Assembly (NCBI RefSeq): GCF_035222375.1
Contig: NC_085889.1
Span: 3,100,001 to 3,164,000 of the forward strand
DNA from: Podospora pseudocomata
Taxonomy: Eukaryota > Ascomycota > Sordariomycetes > Sordariales > Podosporaceae
DNA length: 64,000 bases
Direction of reading: 5' to 3'
This document shows, one piece after another, positions 52,214-63,728 of the stretch. Position 1 is the first letter of the stretch. Every line of letters starts with the position of its first letter. Below the pieces are notes generated by a model, which saw only the letters and a program-made list of their open reading frames with translations, had not been told where the DNA came from and did not search any database. A program made the translations under genes and the position numbers.

Positions 52214-54775
52214 GTCAGCTAGCTTTATCTCCATGAGTTCAGGGTCAACTAACAGAACCATAGACAGCAGTTAATGCTGAAACCAACATACGATGCCTGG
52301 TCATCAACGTATAGTAGTCTGCCTTGACCCGGCTGCAGGATTGGAAGTAGGTGGCCAGTCGCATAAGGTGATTTCTGATGAAAAAAAGGCAGTCCAAAGG
52401 TCATACTGTTGGCTGAACTGAAGACACCCAAACTCTCGGCTAATCTGTTTGTCTGACACTTTCGGCAGAGGAGAAGTCCGGCTGTTGTGTGGTAGCTGGT
52501 AGGAGTCAATAATGAAGGTATATCCTGAGCTATCGCCCTGCAACCTTTGCTGCACAATGCTGTCACAGAATACATCAAGGGTTTCAATACCTCGTGAAGC
52601 CATCAACACGACAGTCTGAAACATGCCTGACTTGGGATACAAGCAGCTAGATGAAATTATTGAAAGATAAGGCCTTCCGTAGTGGCATCGGGTTGTCATG
52701 CAACAGTAAACACCAGCCAAGGAAAGTCTGGTCAGCCTTAGACCGAGAAGGAGTAGATGACCCATCTTGGACCTATTAACCCCTTACTCTTTCATTCAAC
52801 GCAATCAATCCTCTGCTTCGAACAATGTAATTGAGAACTCTCACAATCCTGGTCAAAACATATTCAGCATATGTCGGTGCCGATAAAGTAACACTGGGAA
52901 CAGGCGCCAATCCTCAGGGTTAAGGGGTTTTGTGTATAGTCGTCACTCCGGTTCCGTCTGGGACTGTTCGTCAGGCTCGTCTCCTGAATCAGGCGGGAGG
53001 TTGACACCCGAAGAACCTCCATATTTGAACCTAAGGGGCTTAGCTAGGCGAGCCAGCGTCTCAGGCCAGTGGCCGAGCGCTCCTGCTTCGTTGCGGAACG
53101 ACCGATAAAGGCGCTGGCGAGCGCTAGGGACTGCGGAGAGGTATAAGAACGCGTATGAAAGTCTGGTGGTGTCAAGCTATCCAGTCTTTTCTGCTCACCA
53201 AAAAAGACCTTGGGAGCAACTGGCTGATCTGCCAGGACCCAAGCATACCATTTCCCTCGGTTCATCACTATATCACGTCTTTTGTGAGCCTGACAAGCAT
53301 GATCTCGAGTATGCTAAAGATGTGGTTATGAGGCTTTATTGACTAAGATACCTAACTAAGAGTATTTGACACAGATGGGATGATAGCTTAATTATATGCT
53401 GAGTGACCTCCTAACACCCCTTAAAACCCCCATGAAACCCATGTACCAATGCATTGCTCTCCTAGGGTCATGATCCTATTCTTGAGCAAAGTACATTCAT
53501 GAATCCGGTGACTTGGATGCGAGAAACTTTCTATTCTATTGTATTTAGTAAGCTGTTCTTGAGGCATGAACAAGCTAAACAGTCAAAAGTTAGTCAACGA
53601 AAGGCTAGAGCGAATGTAGTTGAAAGTAGAGACATGTCAGAGTTAACGAGTGGCAAGATCGAAAGATAGATAAGATAAGAGGAATTTGTTTTTCGGCACC
53701 CACCCACTTGGAAGTGTTAAGCTACCTTAGGTAGCAACCCTTCGGCCCCTTCCACACTCACATAGCAAGTTAGCAAGGTTAACTATACCCTGTGTTTACT
53801 TTGCAGTGCTAGGTTCTTTTGTCCACTGCGTCGGCCTTCATTTAATTGTTGGATATTCCTAGCAGAGGTGGACATGAATGACCTCTGCTCTCTTTCTCAC
53901 GGATGCATCGCATCGCATCTCGTACCCTGCCAAACCGGCAGGAATTCGAACTCGAGGATAATCAGAAAGAGGCTGACTGCCCGACGTACAGGAATACTGG
54001 CAAACAGGCGCGTTCGGATTGATCACATGCACAGCGCCGGGACATGTGTCCCCACCAACTCCGAACGCTGCTGTTTTCGCTAAATCATCACCAGGTGTTA
54101 GAGTAGCATCACTGGGAGGTACGTGGTTTCTATCAGTGTCCTTTGGCTCTGTGTTTAATCTCTAACAAGCAAGACCTATCCAGCTACGTCTCAGAAGGTT
54201 TCCCGTTTGCCACGATGCCGACCACCGAACGAGTCATGCCTTACAAATCTGAGTCAATTATGTCAACCTTCGCCAAGTAGGAAGAGATGTCTTACCATGC
54301 CAAACTGCTTGCCAAGGGACATGAAGTGGCTTGTAGGTTGAATGCTTCTATTTGAGGGATTAGGTCGACATTAACAAGACACATAATCAACAACTGAACT
54401 AGAAATGCTATAGATAACATCGACATCACCCTCTATGTGATCCCCAGCAGCTCTGCCTTTCTCCTCTGGAGCTAACCCTCCCCTGTCGTCGATTGCTGGC
54501 ACTTCCCTGCTAGAGAAGAAATTTCAAACCGGACTCAAAGCTTTCGAAACCGACAGACTTGACTCACAGCGTTTCGACCCCGTTGCCCGGCTCGCCTCTG
54601 TTCCGGTGGTTACATCTAGGGTGAAATTTCACGTGGAGCAGGAGATCGTACATCGACTGGCAGCAATAGAGGTTGCCATTTTCGGCCAGAGACCGATCGT
54701 CTGTAGAGGAGATGACCGATCATCGCTATGTTCGAGAAGGTCGGCAGTGGCGATGCGCACGGCCATCAGCAATTT
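52214..54775. other. Gene-poor AT-rich region
   Basis: 2.6 kb with only short frames. A minus-strand frame at 53268-53044 (WYAWVLADQPVAPKVFFGEQ) continues with a shift into KPLRFKYGGSSGVNLPPDSG. It may be a fragment of a gene or element, but I cannot name it. Overlapping minus frames at 52249-52765 look random. The middle (53270-53900) is rich in A and T and in CTTAGGT-type words. Confidence 0.45.
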
Positions 54776-54782
54776 TATAAAG
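54776..54782 (+). promoter_or_regulatory. Possible TATA box of the proline-rich gene
   Basis: TATAAAG lies 260 bp upstream of the start at 55042. The leader would be long but is CT-rich and ATG-poor, which fits. Confidence 0.35.
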
Positions 54783-55041
54783 ACACCACCAGCTCGCATT
54801 CCGATCCTCCCTCTCCTTCTCCTCAGCCCATCCCGCACATCTCTCATCTCCTTTTTCCTCCACACACCCTTGGAGTCTAGCACTCAACCCCACCATTTGT
54901 CTTGACTGCCGGTCAGCCATTCGTTTTCGTTGCAGCTTTGACTGCTTGTTCACACGATACACCCTTTTAACTCCAACTTTTTTAGCACCTCAACACACCA
55001 ACAAGCGTCAATTCTGGCAATTCGACCTACCTGATTCCACC

Positions 55042-55974
55042 ATGAGAATTACTTCCGTTATTGTTCTTGCCGCAGCGCTGGGCGCCTACGCTGCTCCTCA
55101 GGCCCTCAACACCAGGGATGTTACGACCGATGGGGTCTCCGCTAGAGGAGTGGCCCTTGGTGACGGAAGAGTTGCACTCCCTGCAGTGCAGCCCGGTAGC
55201 CGCACCCGCCGAGGCAGTAATAGCAAGGCTGCTCGCTCTCTGGATGATATAATCGAGGCCCGTAGTCCCCAACGTGCACCACCACCACCACCATCACGTG
55301 GCGGAGCACCTCCCTCCCCTCAAACAGGAGGCGGTGGCGGTCGAGGTGGTGCTCCCCCTCCTCCCAACGGAGCCGGCCGTGGTGGTGTCCCCCCTCCTCC
55401 CAACGGAGGCGGTCAATTCGGAGCAACCCCAGGTGGTGGCTTCAATGGCGGTGCACCCCGACAACCTACTGGAGGTCGTGATGGTGGAAGACAGTTCAGA
55501 CGTGCCGAAGTTTCAACCTCTGACGATGTTGACTTGGACTTTGTTGAAGGAGAGACACTCGCCCTCACCGAAGCCAATCTCGCAGCAAGGGATGCAGAGC
55601 TCGAAGCACGGGACTTCAGCGACAATGACTCCGTCTTCTCCGCCGATGACGACGCCAATTCGGTTTTCTCTGACGACTCTCTCTTTTCTGTTGATAGCCA
55701 GCGTGGTGGTAACCCCGCTGGTGTTCAGCCGCGAAGCCCGCAGTTCAGACCCCCTCCACCACCTCCTCAGCGAGCCCCTCCCTCACCTGCTCGGAGACCC
55801 GCTCCTCCGCCTCCTCAGAGAGCTCCCCCTCCTCGGGCCCCAGCTCAAAGACCCCCTCCACCTCCTCAGCGAGCCCCTCCCTCGCCTGCTCGGAGACCCG
55901 CTCCTCCGCCTCCTCAGAGAGCTCCCCCTCCTCGGGCCCCAGCTCAAAGAGCACCTCCTCCACCTCCTCAGTGA
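55042..55974 (+). CDS. Secreted proline-rich low-complexity protein
   Basis: 310 residues. The ATG at 55042 starts a signal peptide (MRITSVIVLAAALGAYAAPQ). The chain then has KR/RR-type sites (SRTRRGSNSKAARS), a Gly/Pro region (GGAPPPPNGAGRGG), and an acidic Ser/Asp/Phe block with NSVFSDDSLFSVDS. It ends in a PPPPQRAPPSPARRPAP repeat. The repeat unit is 99 bp (33 residues), present twice almost identically at 55762 and 55861 plus a partial third. There are no cysteines in the mature part, so it is likely disordered or wall-associated. Because of the repeat, other frames also stay open, but only this one has a signal peptide. The function is unknown. Confidence 0.72.
   Translation: MRITSVIVLAAALGAYAAPQALNTRDVTTDGVSARGVALGDGRVALPAVQPGSRTRRGSNSKAARSLDDIIEARSPQRAPPPPPSRGGAPPSPQTGGGGGRGGAPPPPNGAGRGGVPPPPNGGGQFGATPGGGFNGGAPRQPTGGRDGGRQFRRAEVSTSDDVDLDFVEGETLALTEANLAARDAELEARDFSDNDSVFSADDDANSVFSDDSLFSVDSQRGGNPAGVQPRSPQFRPPPPPPQRAPPSPARRPAPPPPQRAPPPRAPAQRPPPPPQRAPPSPARRPAPPPPQRAPPPRAPAQRAPPPPPQ
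55762..55970 (+). repeat. 99-bp tandem repeat in the proline-rich gene
   Basis: Two near-identical 99-bp units plus a partial third encode PPQRAPPSPARRPAP-type sequence. The period is a multiple of three, so copy changes keep the frame. Confidence 0.85.
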
Positions 55975-56625
55975 GTCCCCCCCCATCCGCGCCCATTTAG
56001 AGCGTAGGCAGAACCACTGGCTAGACTCGATGGTGATGATGACTGATATGAGATGGAACCGACGCTCGTTTTGAATGTGCTGGGAACATTTGTGGACGAA
56101 GATGATTGTGATAGGAAGTTCAAATTTTGATCGGCAGATATAGCTAGAGTATACAGACTCTGTCTCGAGCCATGACGGCTTGGGACAGACATGAGAAAAG
56201 ACATTGACTGTATAAACTGTTTCACGTTGGCGAGTGAGGTTAATGTATCCATTTGTGGCTTGTTGATTGATGACGGTGATTCTCCGGTAGGAGAGAGGGC
56301 TGTCTGATCGGGAGGACTGAAGCCAGAAATACCCAGTCGGCAATGTACTTTTAAGACAGCACGAGGGCTGTTTTGATGGACCAAAATGTTGCTGGCCTGA
56401 GATTCTGTTATAAGGTTTCTAGCTGGTAGTACTTGGCGACAATTTTGATCAGCTATTTCTTTTCAAGAAAAAAAAAAGACACATGCAAAACACTCGTCTG
56501 TCTTTGACGAGCCCATGCCCTCGCTTCTCCAACTCGTTACAACGTTTCACCAGGCGTTGAGAGAGACATCCTCCTCAACGGTGATACCATCACCACCCAC
56601 CGAACACGTGCATTCTGTACCCCCA
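55975..56625. other. Convergent 3' flanks, no gene
   Basis: AT-rich, with an A run near 56468. Nothing recognisable. Confidence 0.5.
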
Positions 56626-58385
56626 TTAAGGGCCCGGCTCCCGGACAGGATTATCCTCCACGACGCCAAAAAGATAGTCCATCGCGCCCACGTTGATGAC
56701 AACCTCAGAATCGTAGGTCCCCGAGTCACCGGGAAAGCCTGCGTCGGGTATCTCACCCCCTTTCAACCTCAAACCGATAGTATACAGACCCCACTTGACT
56801 ATCCCCGGCAGCTGAGCCGCCAGTCGGTTGCGGAGAAGTTCCAGTATCGATACCCAGCTCCCGTTCTGGAGCTTGACATCCACGTAGAGACGTCTTAGTC
56901 GGTGACCGACGCCTTGGACAAATGTGAAAAATTCTTGCTGGTCTAGTTTAACTCCACAGACACGGAGCTCTTTTAGGTAGGGGAATGGCGGGCATTTTGA
57001 TAGGGCAGGGCCGAGGTGGAAGCCATCGCCGGGTCGACTGCCGCCCTCGAGATGAAGGCCGAAGCAGGTGAGGTCGATGTTAAGGGTTTTGAGTTTGGGG
57101 CTGGAGATGACAGCGGAAATGTAACCGTCAATGATTTCTTTGTCTTGTCCCTCAATGAGGGCGGTTCGGGTCGGCGGGGGGTGGGTGTGATGATCAATGG
57201 AGGTCTTGGCATGAAATTCGGAGCTGGTGGAGGAGGGAGTCACGGTCTTTGGTTGGTGGGAGGATCATACTGTATTCACCCTTGCGAGGAAAGGCATTCA
57301 CAACTGGACGTTTGAGGTGATGGCCTGCTTGGTGGATGGCAACGGGGAGGTGGGTGAGGAGTCTGGCAACGAAGTTGCTGCCGTTGGAGAAAAGGGCTTC
57401 GTTTATTTTCCAGCTCAGCCCGGCTTCGAGCCAGGAGGTGAGAGCGGCCTTGTCCAGGAGGATATTCGGATGATACTCGGCCAGGTCACTTTCTTCCATG
57501 AACTAACACCTCTTGCTGTGATTGGTGTTCTAAAAGACGAGGTGCTCAACTTTTCCTAGTCGTTTGATTGCCGACGCAACCTTTTGGGCAAAGATTCCAT
57601 CTTCGACAAGGCGGGACTGTTCCAAATGGAGAGCCTTGAACCGCTCATAGCTGTTGCGGAGAATGGAGCTCCACTCATCTCTTTCGCATTGTTGAGACGT
57701 GTCGAACGCAGGCTCCTCCCAGATTTCCATCATCAAACTCCAGCTCTTGCATATCTCGTCAAAATTGCTAGCGGCCTCGCACGACTCGGCGGGCTCTGAA
57801 ATAAACTCACCGTGTGGGTCCAGGAAGCCAATACTAGGAGTGGGATTTCGGCCGACTCCATATCGCTCTACCAGCTTATTCAAAAGTTGGAGGCGGGTGT
57901 TAGTGAAATAAACCGGGGCCTCCGCCAGAGCCTTGGTTCGGTATGCCATTTGCAGCTTGATAGAGCGAACGCCAGATGCGAGATGGGGCATCACCAGTAG
58001 CTGCTCCAGCGTGTCGAGGGCGGTCTGGCTGATGTCAATGTGAGTATGGGGGAGCAGAAGTGGCGAGGCTAGCTCACAAAAGAGGCGGTTGACAAGGCGA
58101 AGGTTGCGAAGGTCGGACTAGTCCAGTTCACAATTTTCTCCTCCATGACAGACTGAGCAGTAGTCCCAGTCCCAGTCATAATGATGGTCGTGTGGAGTTG
58201 AGCTCTTCGACAATTTCGCGAAGAATCTCCACGGGAAGGTCGTTAAGGGAACGATAGGATGTGCTCGGGGCGGAGTTGATGTGTAGGTCGCCGATGTCTT
58301 CGACAAGGTCATTCTCGGCGAGAGAGCTTGAAGGTGGAAGCCATGTGGATGAACCACTCTTTATACCGTTGTCATCGCAGTCCAT
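56626..58385 (-). pseudogene. F-box protein gene, probably decayed
   Basis: The start at 58385 (MDCDDNGIKSGSS) leads to an F-box, SLNDLPVEILREIVEEL. The reading then moves to another frame near 58195 and continues SDLRNLRLVNRLFCELASPL, the second half of an F-box. After ASAIKRLGKVEHLVF the frame meets TAG codons at about 57530 and 57503, then goes on as FMEESDLAEYHPNILLDK. It changes frame again near 57230 before SPKLKTLNIDLTCFGLHLE and YLKELRVCGVKLDQ, leucine-rich segments typical of fungal F-box proteins. All three in-frame stops in the middle are TAG (about 58120, 57530, 57503). Some could be removed by weak introns, but two frame changes remain, so decay is the simplest reading. Confidence 0.6.
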
Positions 58386-60572
58386 CACGTCGGCTTGATT
58401 AAAATTGGAATAGATACGAGGTTGGAACCTTTCACTCAAAGTAAGATACAAGCCACGAGTTACTCCCTTGCCTTCTTACCCAATAACTTCCTTGTGCGAT
58501 GATTCGACTGGTGTCGTTGAAAGCTGAGGACGGATTCGCACGTGAGGTAGCAGTCAGATCCCAACTGACCAATGACCACAGCCAACCGGAATCAAAGGTC
58601 CAAAGCGATGTGATGTATGCCTCTATCATTGGCCGGGCCGATCTCTGTGCAACACTCAAGCCAAATGTTGATCCTTAAACTACACTGATAGTTGGTATTG
58701 TTAAGGGCCTATGGCTGGGTGAAGGAAAGAAAAGGAATATGAAATACACTGCCCACGTCGTCTTCTTATACCGCCCAAACCCTCCGGGCTTCCCCTGCAA
58801 AACGTATGGAATATCCACCAGATTTGTCTGAATTCCTACGTCAACCGCAAGCCTCCCACGTCAATTGACCAAATAACCCTAACCCAGATATCATCCCATA
58901 ACGGGTATGAGATATTGTTCTCGACGTTTCCAGCCAGCTTAGGGCAAGGAACATCGGAGGTCATGTAACTGGGTGTGTTGAGCTGGCCACGATGATGTTG
59001 AGAAGAAAGTGTGCCGCAGCACGGACCACCGTCAAAGCGTCATCGGGAAAAAAGTATTTCTTTACCCGCTGCAGATTCCCCTCTCCATTTGTAAACACAC
59101 AGATGTGGCTGGCAGGATCAATTGCGGCAGGCAATTCAACTTGTTGCTGTTTTCCCCCCTTTTCTTTTCTTCAACCTGCAGCGGTACCCAGGCACCACAG
59201 CATCAGGAGTCTGGGGATGCGGAGTCGGGTTCGGGTTCCACAAAATCGCCAAACACGAAACAAAGCGGAGAACATAGCCGGCCAGACCAGGGAGTCGGGG
59301 CTTGATAACTACTCTGCCACTGGCGAGAGATGAGCAACCAGCTTCTGGTGTCTGTACGCTCATACCGGTGGTCGACCAACGGGGGACGCTACTGCATCTC
59401 GGCCGACCTCGGTGTGGAATGTCACGAATTTTCAGCAGTTCAGTCCGAGCACACGGCAAACCCCGCCCGCAGGAACCTCTGATATGCGCTTTTAGAACAC
59501 GAGCTTGACACCAATCAAATATCAGTCGAGGACAATTTTGTGTTATTATGCAGCTGACTGAACCAAAGCTCGAGCAGGGACGAACCCATCAAGAAGGGAT
59601 CGCCACCTAGGGCAGGCTTCATCCTTGCTGCCGGAGCTGGACAAGGACGCCGTCGACGATGGTGGGGGAGCTGTGGACCTTGCCCTGAACCACTGACATC
59701 TCAAAAGCCGCCGCACCCGGAATTTTCTTGCTGACGCACGACCGTTGGCTATTGATGGGCGATGTGCTCGAGGATCGAGGTGATCTTTTCACAGCAAGCC
59801 GGTAGTCAAGTGTCATGCCACACCGCCATGGAACCAATGCCGTGCCAATTGTTCTAGGGCTGCAGCAGCACGGGCGTCCCTTTCGGTGGGTTCTGCAGAA
59901 ATGAGAACCATCAGCTCGGCAACTTTGGATGATGAAGCATGAAGCACAGGAGAAACACCTGGCGCTGGCTGGTGCAGAAACTGGAAAAGGGACGCGGGAG
60001 AAATTGTCTGACCTCTTTTTAGCCGGCGACAATAAAAGTTTGGTCGAAGCGACCCGGATTTCAGGCGAGGAGGCGAAAAGCACGTCGATGGAAGCGATGC
60101 TCGGTTATGTCTTTTTGCTGCGCGGTGGCTTGCGCTGTTGCTGCCCTCGCTGTCGTTGGTGGTCGAAGCGACGAACGAGGTTGATTGTTGTGGTGTTGCT
60201 CGGACGTGTCAAAGCGCTAACAGCATCTGCCCTTTCCTTTCGAGGTATCCTGTTAGGGGCCCGTCTCGCCGGATGCAACCCCGCATCAATGCCCTCAAAG
60301 GGGTTAGCTACTCGCAGCTATGGAGCGCCTGTGTGTCAAGCTCCGATCAGATAAGCGAGGAAATCTGCTGACATTACCCGCTTCCCTCCCCAGCACGGTG
60401 GTTACCACCTGCTTCACGGGTCCACCCAGCCCCGTCCAAGCCGTTCGAGGCCAACCATGGCGTCCCGGGCAAGAGCTTCAAAGGGGACCATGATCCCGAC
60501 CATGCGGGCCGGTGGATTCTCTCTTCAGCTTGTGTTTCCTGAAGAAGCAACAAGCAACAACGAAACAGCGCC
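58386..60572. other. Long intergenic region, no gene seen
   Basis: 2.2 kb. Frames up to 154 codons (for example 59619-60083 minus) are Ser/Arg/Pro-rich in a way expected from random GC-rich DNA. No family similarity or splice-linked extension was seen. The last 150 bp lead into the next gene. Confidence 0.5.
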
Positions 60573-61781
60573 ATGGACCAAGACGAAGAGGCATATCGAA
60601 TCGATCAACGACGACAGGATGAGCTGGTCATCATCACCGTGGTCTTCACGTCGCTGTCCATCCTCGTCGTCGGCACCCGCACCTTTGTGCGGGCCGTCTT
60701 GATGAGGAAATTTGGCGCCGATGACTGGACCATGTTGGGGGCCTTGGTAGGTTGATGGGCTTCTCCGCTCAATACGTCCATCATTCATGAAGCTAACCTG
60801 CCTGTCTCACCACCAGCTCTTCTCCTGCGGGTATCTCGTCGAAATCATCATCATGAAGTACAACGGAGTCGGCCACGCAATAACCACCTTGACAGTTGAC
60901 AACATGCTCATCTTGATCAAGGTGACGTTGGCCATCCAGTGTACCTACTACGCATGCGTCAACTGCATCAAGTTCTCCATTCTGTGCATGTACCTTCGTT
61001 TTGGTACGTCGACTGGCTCTTCCCATCTCGCCCTCGCCATTCATTTCACTCTTGCTGACAGTTCTGCCTCTCCACAGCCGTGACAGAAACACTCCGATAT
61101 GCATGCTTCGGCCTGATAGGCTTCCACGCGGTGTTCTTCATCATCTCTCTTACAACCACCCTTGCGCAGTGCCAGCCTCTCGAGAAGATGTGGGATCTCA
61201 CCGGTGTGGCCCCAGGCACGTGCATCAACACCACCGCATTCTTTTACTTTACGTCCGGCTTCAACATCCTGACCGATATCCTCATTTTTGGTCTCCCCAT
61301 CAAGACCTTGATTGGCATCAACCGCCCACGCAAGGAGGTGTACGCTCTTGTTGGCGTGTTTTGCATTGGCGCCTTCGCCACTGTCATTGCTATCATCCGA
61401 TTGCACACCATCATTGTCTACACCACCGCCGTCGATCCTTTCCGAGAGTCCATTCTCGTCAACCTCTGGTCCGTTCTCGAGGTCAACATTGGCATCATCT
61501 GCGCCTCCGCGCCCGCTCTGAAGCCCCTGTTCCACCCTCAGGCACTTCGAGAGGCGAGATATGGTAGCAGCGGTGGCCCGCCAAAGCGGACGGGATACCA
61601 CTACCATTCACGGGACAAGAGCGGCACAGAGATCAAGAGCAATATCAGGGTTGAGCAGGAGTTCAGTGCCCGGAGTATCAACTTGGGACCCATCCCCAGC
61701 AACACCGCCCAGGTAGTCGGGGGGAGGGAACAAAACTCGGATCAAGACAGCGTGGATAAAATTTTGCAGGATCGGTATTAA
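60573..61781 (+). CDS. Rhodopsin-fold membrane protein (Pth11/SAT14-like)
   Basis: Three exons (60573-60746, 60817-61003, 61078-61781) give 354 residues, with consistent phases. Seven membrane segments can be drawn, starting with LVIITVVFTSLSILVVGTRTFV. GADDWTM after the first helix is a hallmark of the fungal rhodopsin-domain family (PF20684). Further hallmarks are YYACVNCIKFSILCMYLRF in the third helix, CINTTAFFYFTSGFNILTDI in the middle, and NLWSVLEVNIGIICASAPALKPLF in the seventh. The tail is polar (HYHSRDKSGTEIKSN). There is no CFEM domain at the N-terminus. Relatives include the Pth11-type candidate receptors of plant-associated fungi. The ligand is unknown. The gene looks intact. Confidence 0.9.
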
Positions 61782-62748
61782 ACAATAGTGTCTTGGGATT
61801 GTGAGCTACAAGGATGGGAACGGCGTGGTGATACCAATTTCTTTTGTCTTTGTCTTTTGGATATGGGTCCTTGGAAGGATATTTACCTCGGCATATAGGA
61901 TTTATTTAACCTTTTGGTCAGTTAAAAATGTATAATAATATCATGGAGACACAAACATAACGATTAACGATTTCTTTTATTGCGCATCAGCCCTACATCA
62001 TTGCTGAACCGTAAGGAAACTACTGACGATTAGAACAAACATCAGAATTGTTGCCCTACATCGAGTATCAGCCTGTCAGGCGGCTTCCACGCCTATGACT
62101 TCCAGGGACCTCGGGAGGACTCCTCAATCGTGTTGATGGCATCAAAAGGGGCAGTAGTGTTGCCACTGCTCAGCGTGCCTTTTAAGTTCTATTTGCCAAC
62201 TATTATCTCTGACCATGCTCTTTGTTTTCGGGGAGATACATGTTGTGGACAACTTATACGTTCATTATTCCCTTAACTGTTCGCATGTAAACATTGCAAG
62301 ACAGCTGTGCTTTGGTGTGAAAGCATGTTTCACGGGTTTGTAAGCACGTTGCCCAGGTTCTCCCCTTTTAACATCACCACCCGTCTACGTGCTTCTAGTA
62401 TTCTTCCCGGCTTGCTCGAATATCATGAGAGTCTTTGGGTGCATGGACACACTGAGCTCGACGCTGCTGTTGTTTAGTGCTATGAGGTACTGTTAGTAAG
62501 CCGGCACTGTTTTGAGATGAAGGGGAAGTTTTAGGGTTTTGAACAAAACTATATAAGTCGAGGCTACTGATACACCTGGTTGACACGAGCATGGCTGCTA
62601 AGCAAACATCTGTCAAACATAAAATCTCCAATGGTATTGAAACATTACTGTTTGTGTTGAAGCTGTGAGTAGATGTTTTCTAACTCTAATGACACATGAT
62701 TTATATAGCTATTATAGAGGAAGGTGTGTGTCACAGTTAAGCCAACTG
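61782..62748. other. Intergenic region leading into the right transposon nest
   Basis: AT-rich. No gene is seen. A minus-strand frame at 62395-62631 has no recognisable domain. The last 100 bp may already belong to an element. Confidence 0.4.
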
Positions 62749-63050
62749 TGTGATGAACCCCTATCCAGAACCTCTGAAAGGGATACTCAGTTGAAGGTGC
62801 TTCTAAACCATTAGTCCGGTGCAGGTAAATACTGCACAACAATGGCTTGTCTCAATCACAATAGTGTGATACCAACGAATGTGACTTGTATTGCATACTG
62901 CGGAACTATCTACCAGCTATCTAGTTCCTCCGTATAGATAGACCTGTGGATCACCTGGATCACGTTCCTCAAAGGTGATCTGGATCACTTTTCCTTCCTG
63001 TGGCTCACTACGCTCACCATGAGTTCGTCGCTCCACTTCCAATTGGTCAG
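62749..63050. mobile_element. LTR family 1 relative, 3' end unclear
   Basis: It begins TGTGATGAACCCC and shares several blocks with the solo LTR at 30186-30584: AACCTCTGAAAGGGATAC, GCATACTGCGGAACT and AGTTCCTCCGTATA. The right boundary cannot be fixed by eye. No 5-bp target duplication was found, so it may be truncated or inserted in older element DNA. It appears more diverged than a recent copy. Confidence 0.6.
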
Positions 63051-63720
63051 TAATGACTGGCTAGGGGTGTCCCGCGCTCTGTGCGCTAGCTCCTCATCAG
63101 CCATTGTGATCGTTGCGGAGGGTTAATGCTGGTGTCACGGCAGGGCAGACCACTGCGCCAAACCTGTTGTGATTGCTATCAAAAGCTACAAGTGAGCCAA
63201 GCTTCCTGGCTTGGCTCGCTCCAGTGGTATATATATGGTGACGCCGCCACAGCCGTCACATCTCCCCCCCCTCGACGAGAGCCCCCGCGAGCTGCTGCTC
63301 CAGCGAGGCCTTCGAGTGCCATTTATCATCGAGAAGAGGGCATATATATGGTAACTGAAAGTCCTACCACTCCATATACCCGAGCGCGGTCTTCCCGGCA
63401 GCAAGCTCCAGAGTACATGCAAAGCGGGCTCAGACTTTCCAAGAGCGTGGCTCGAACCCACGCTCCCGTGCAAGCTTGGCTCAAATGTCACGGCAGGGCA
63501 GACCACTGCGCCAAACCTGTTGTGATTGCTATCAAAAGCTACAAGTGAGCCAAGCTTCCTGGCTTGGCTCGCTCCAGTGGTATATATATGGTGACGCCGC
63601 CACAGCCGTCACAGCTGGTATATTATAGAGCTTAGCTGCGGCTCTAAAGCTTAATTTTTCGTCCTTTTGGAGAGCTTCAAGGGCTAAGATTACCTTTGCT
63701 TTCTTTTGAGTAGGATGCAT
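63051..63720 (-). pseudogene. Pogo/Fot1-type transposase remnant, N-terminal part
   Basis: On the minus strand from 63720 the frame reads MHPTQKKAKVILALEALQKD then LSFRAAAKLYNIP, the helix-turn-helix start of fungal pogo/Fot1-type transposases. After the inserted miniature LTR element (63133-63613) the reading resumes on the far side with LTLRN and RAQS-like residues, then soon meets stops. It is therefore only a short, dead N-terminal piece of a DNA transposon. Confidence 0.7.
63133..63613 (-). mobile_element. Miniature LTR element (TRIM), looks whole, very young
   Basis: Two direct 128-bp repeats, 63133-63260 and 63486-63613, are identical at every base. They enclose 225 bp with no coding capacity. 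The ends are TGTCACGGC...GCCGTCACA, and both flanks read GCTGG (63128-63132 and 63614-63618), a 5-bp target duplication. Read on the minus strand, a purine run GAGGGGGGGGAGA (63273-63261) stands just before the downstream LTR, as a polypurine tract should, so sense is minus. The LTR holds a TATATATA core. An A-box-like TGGCGCAGTGGT (63513-63502) in the upstream LTR and a B-box-like GGGTTCGAGCC (63459-63449) just inside it recall a tRNA-type Pol III promoter. It cannot move on its own. A solo LTR of the family is at 29601-29719. Confidence 0.88.
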
Positions 63721-63728
63721 AACGTATA

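Noticed and set aside
52249-52765. Overlapping minus-strand frames of 112 and 153 codons
   Set aside because: No recognisable domain or splice structure. The two frames exclude each other and neither looks protein-like.
55274-56074. A 266-codon frame overlapping the proline-rich gene
   Set aside because: It starts in a CAC repeat, and its repeats are those of the true frame shifted by one base. It has no signal peptide.
59619-60083. A 154-codon minus-strand frame as a gene
   Set aside because: Composition is that of random GC-rich DNA, and no domain, splice extension or promoter was seen.
63421-63530. A functional tRNA gene on the minus strand
   Set aside because: A-box-like and B-box-like segments and a T-arm dyad are present, but the acceptor and D stems do not pair, so it is at most tRNA-like promoter sequence within the TRIM.
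63133-63613. A tRNA-derived SINE in place of a TRIM
   Set aside because: The direct 128-bp terminal repeats, TG...CA ends, polypurine tract and 5-bp target duplication fit an LTR element. The tRNA-like part is not at the 5' end as in a SINE.
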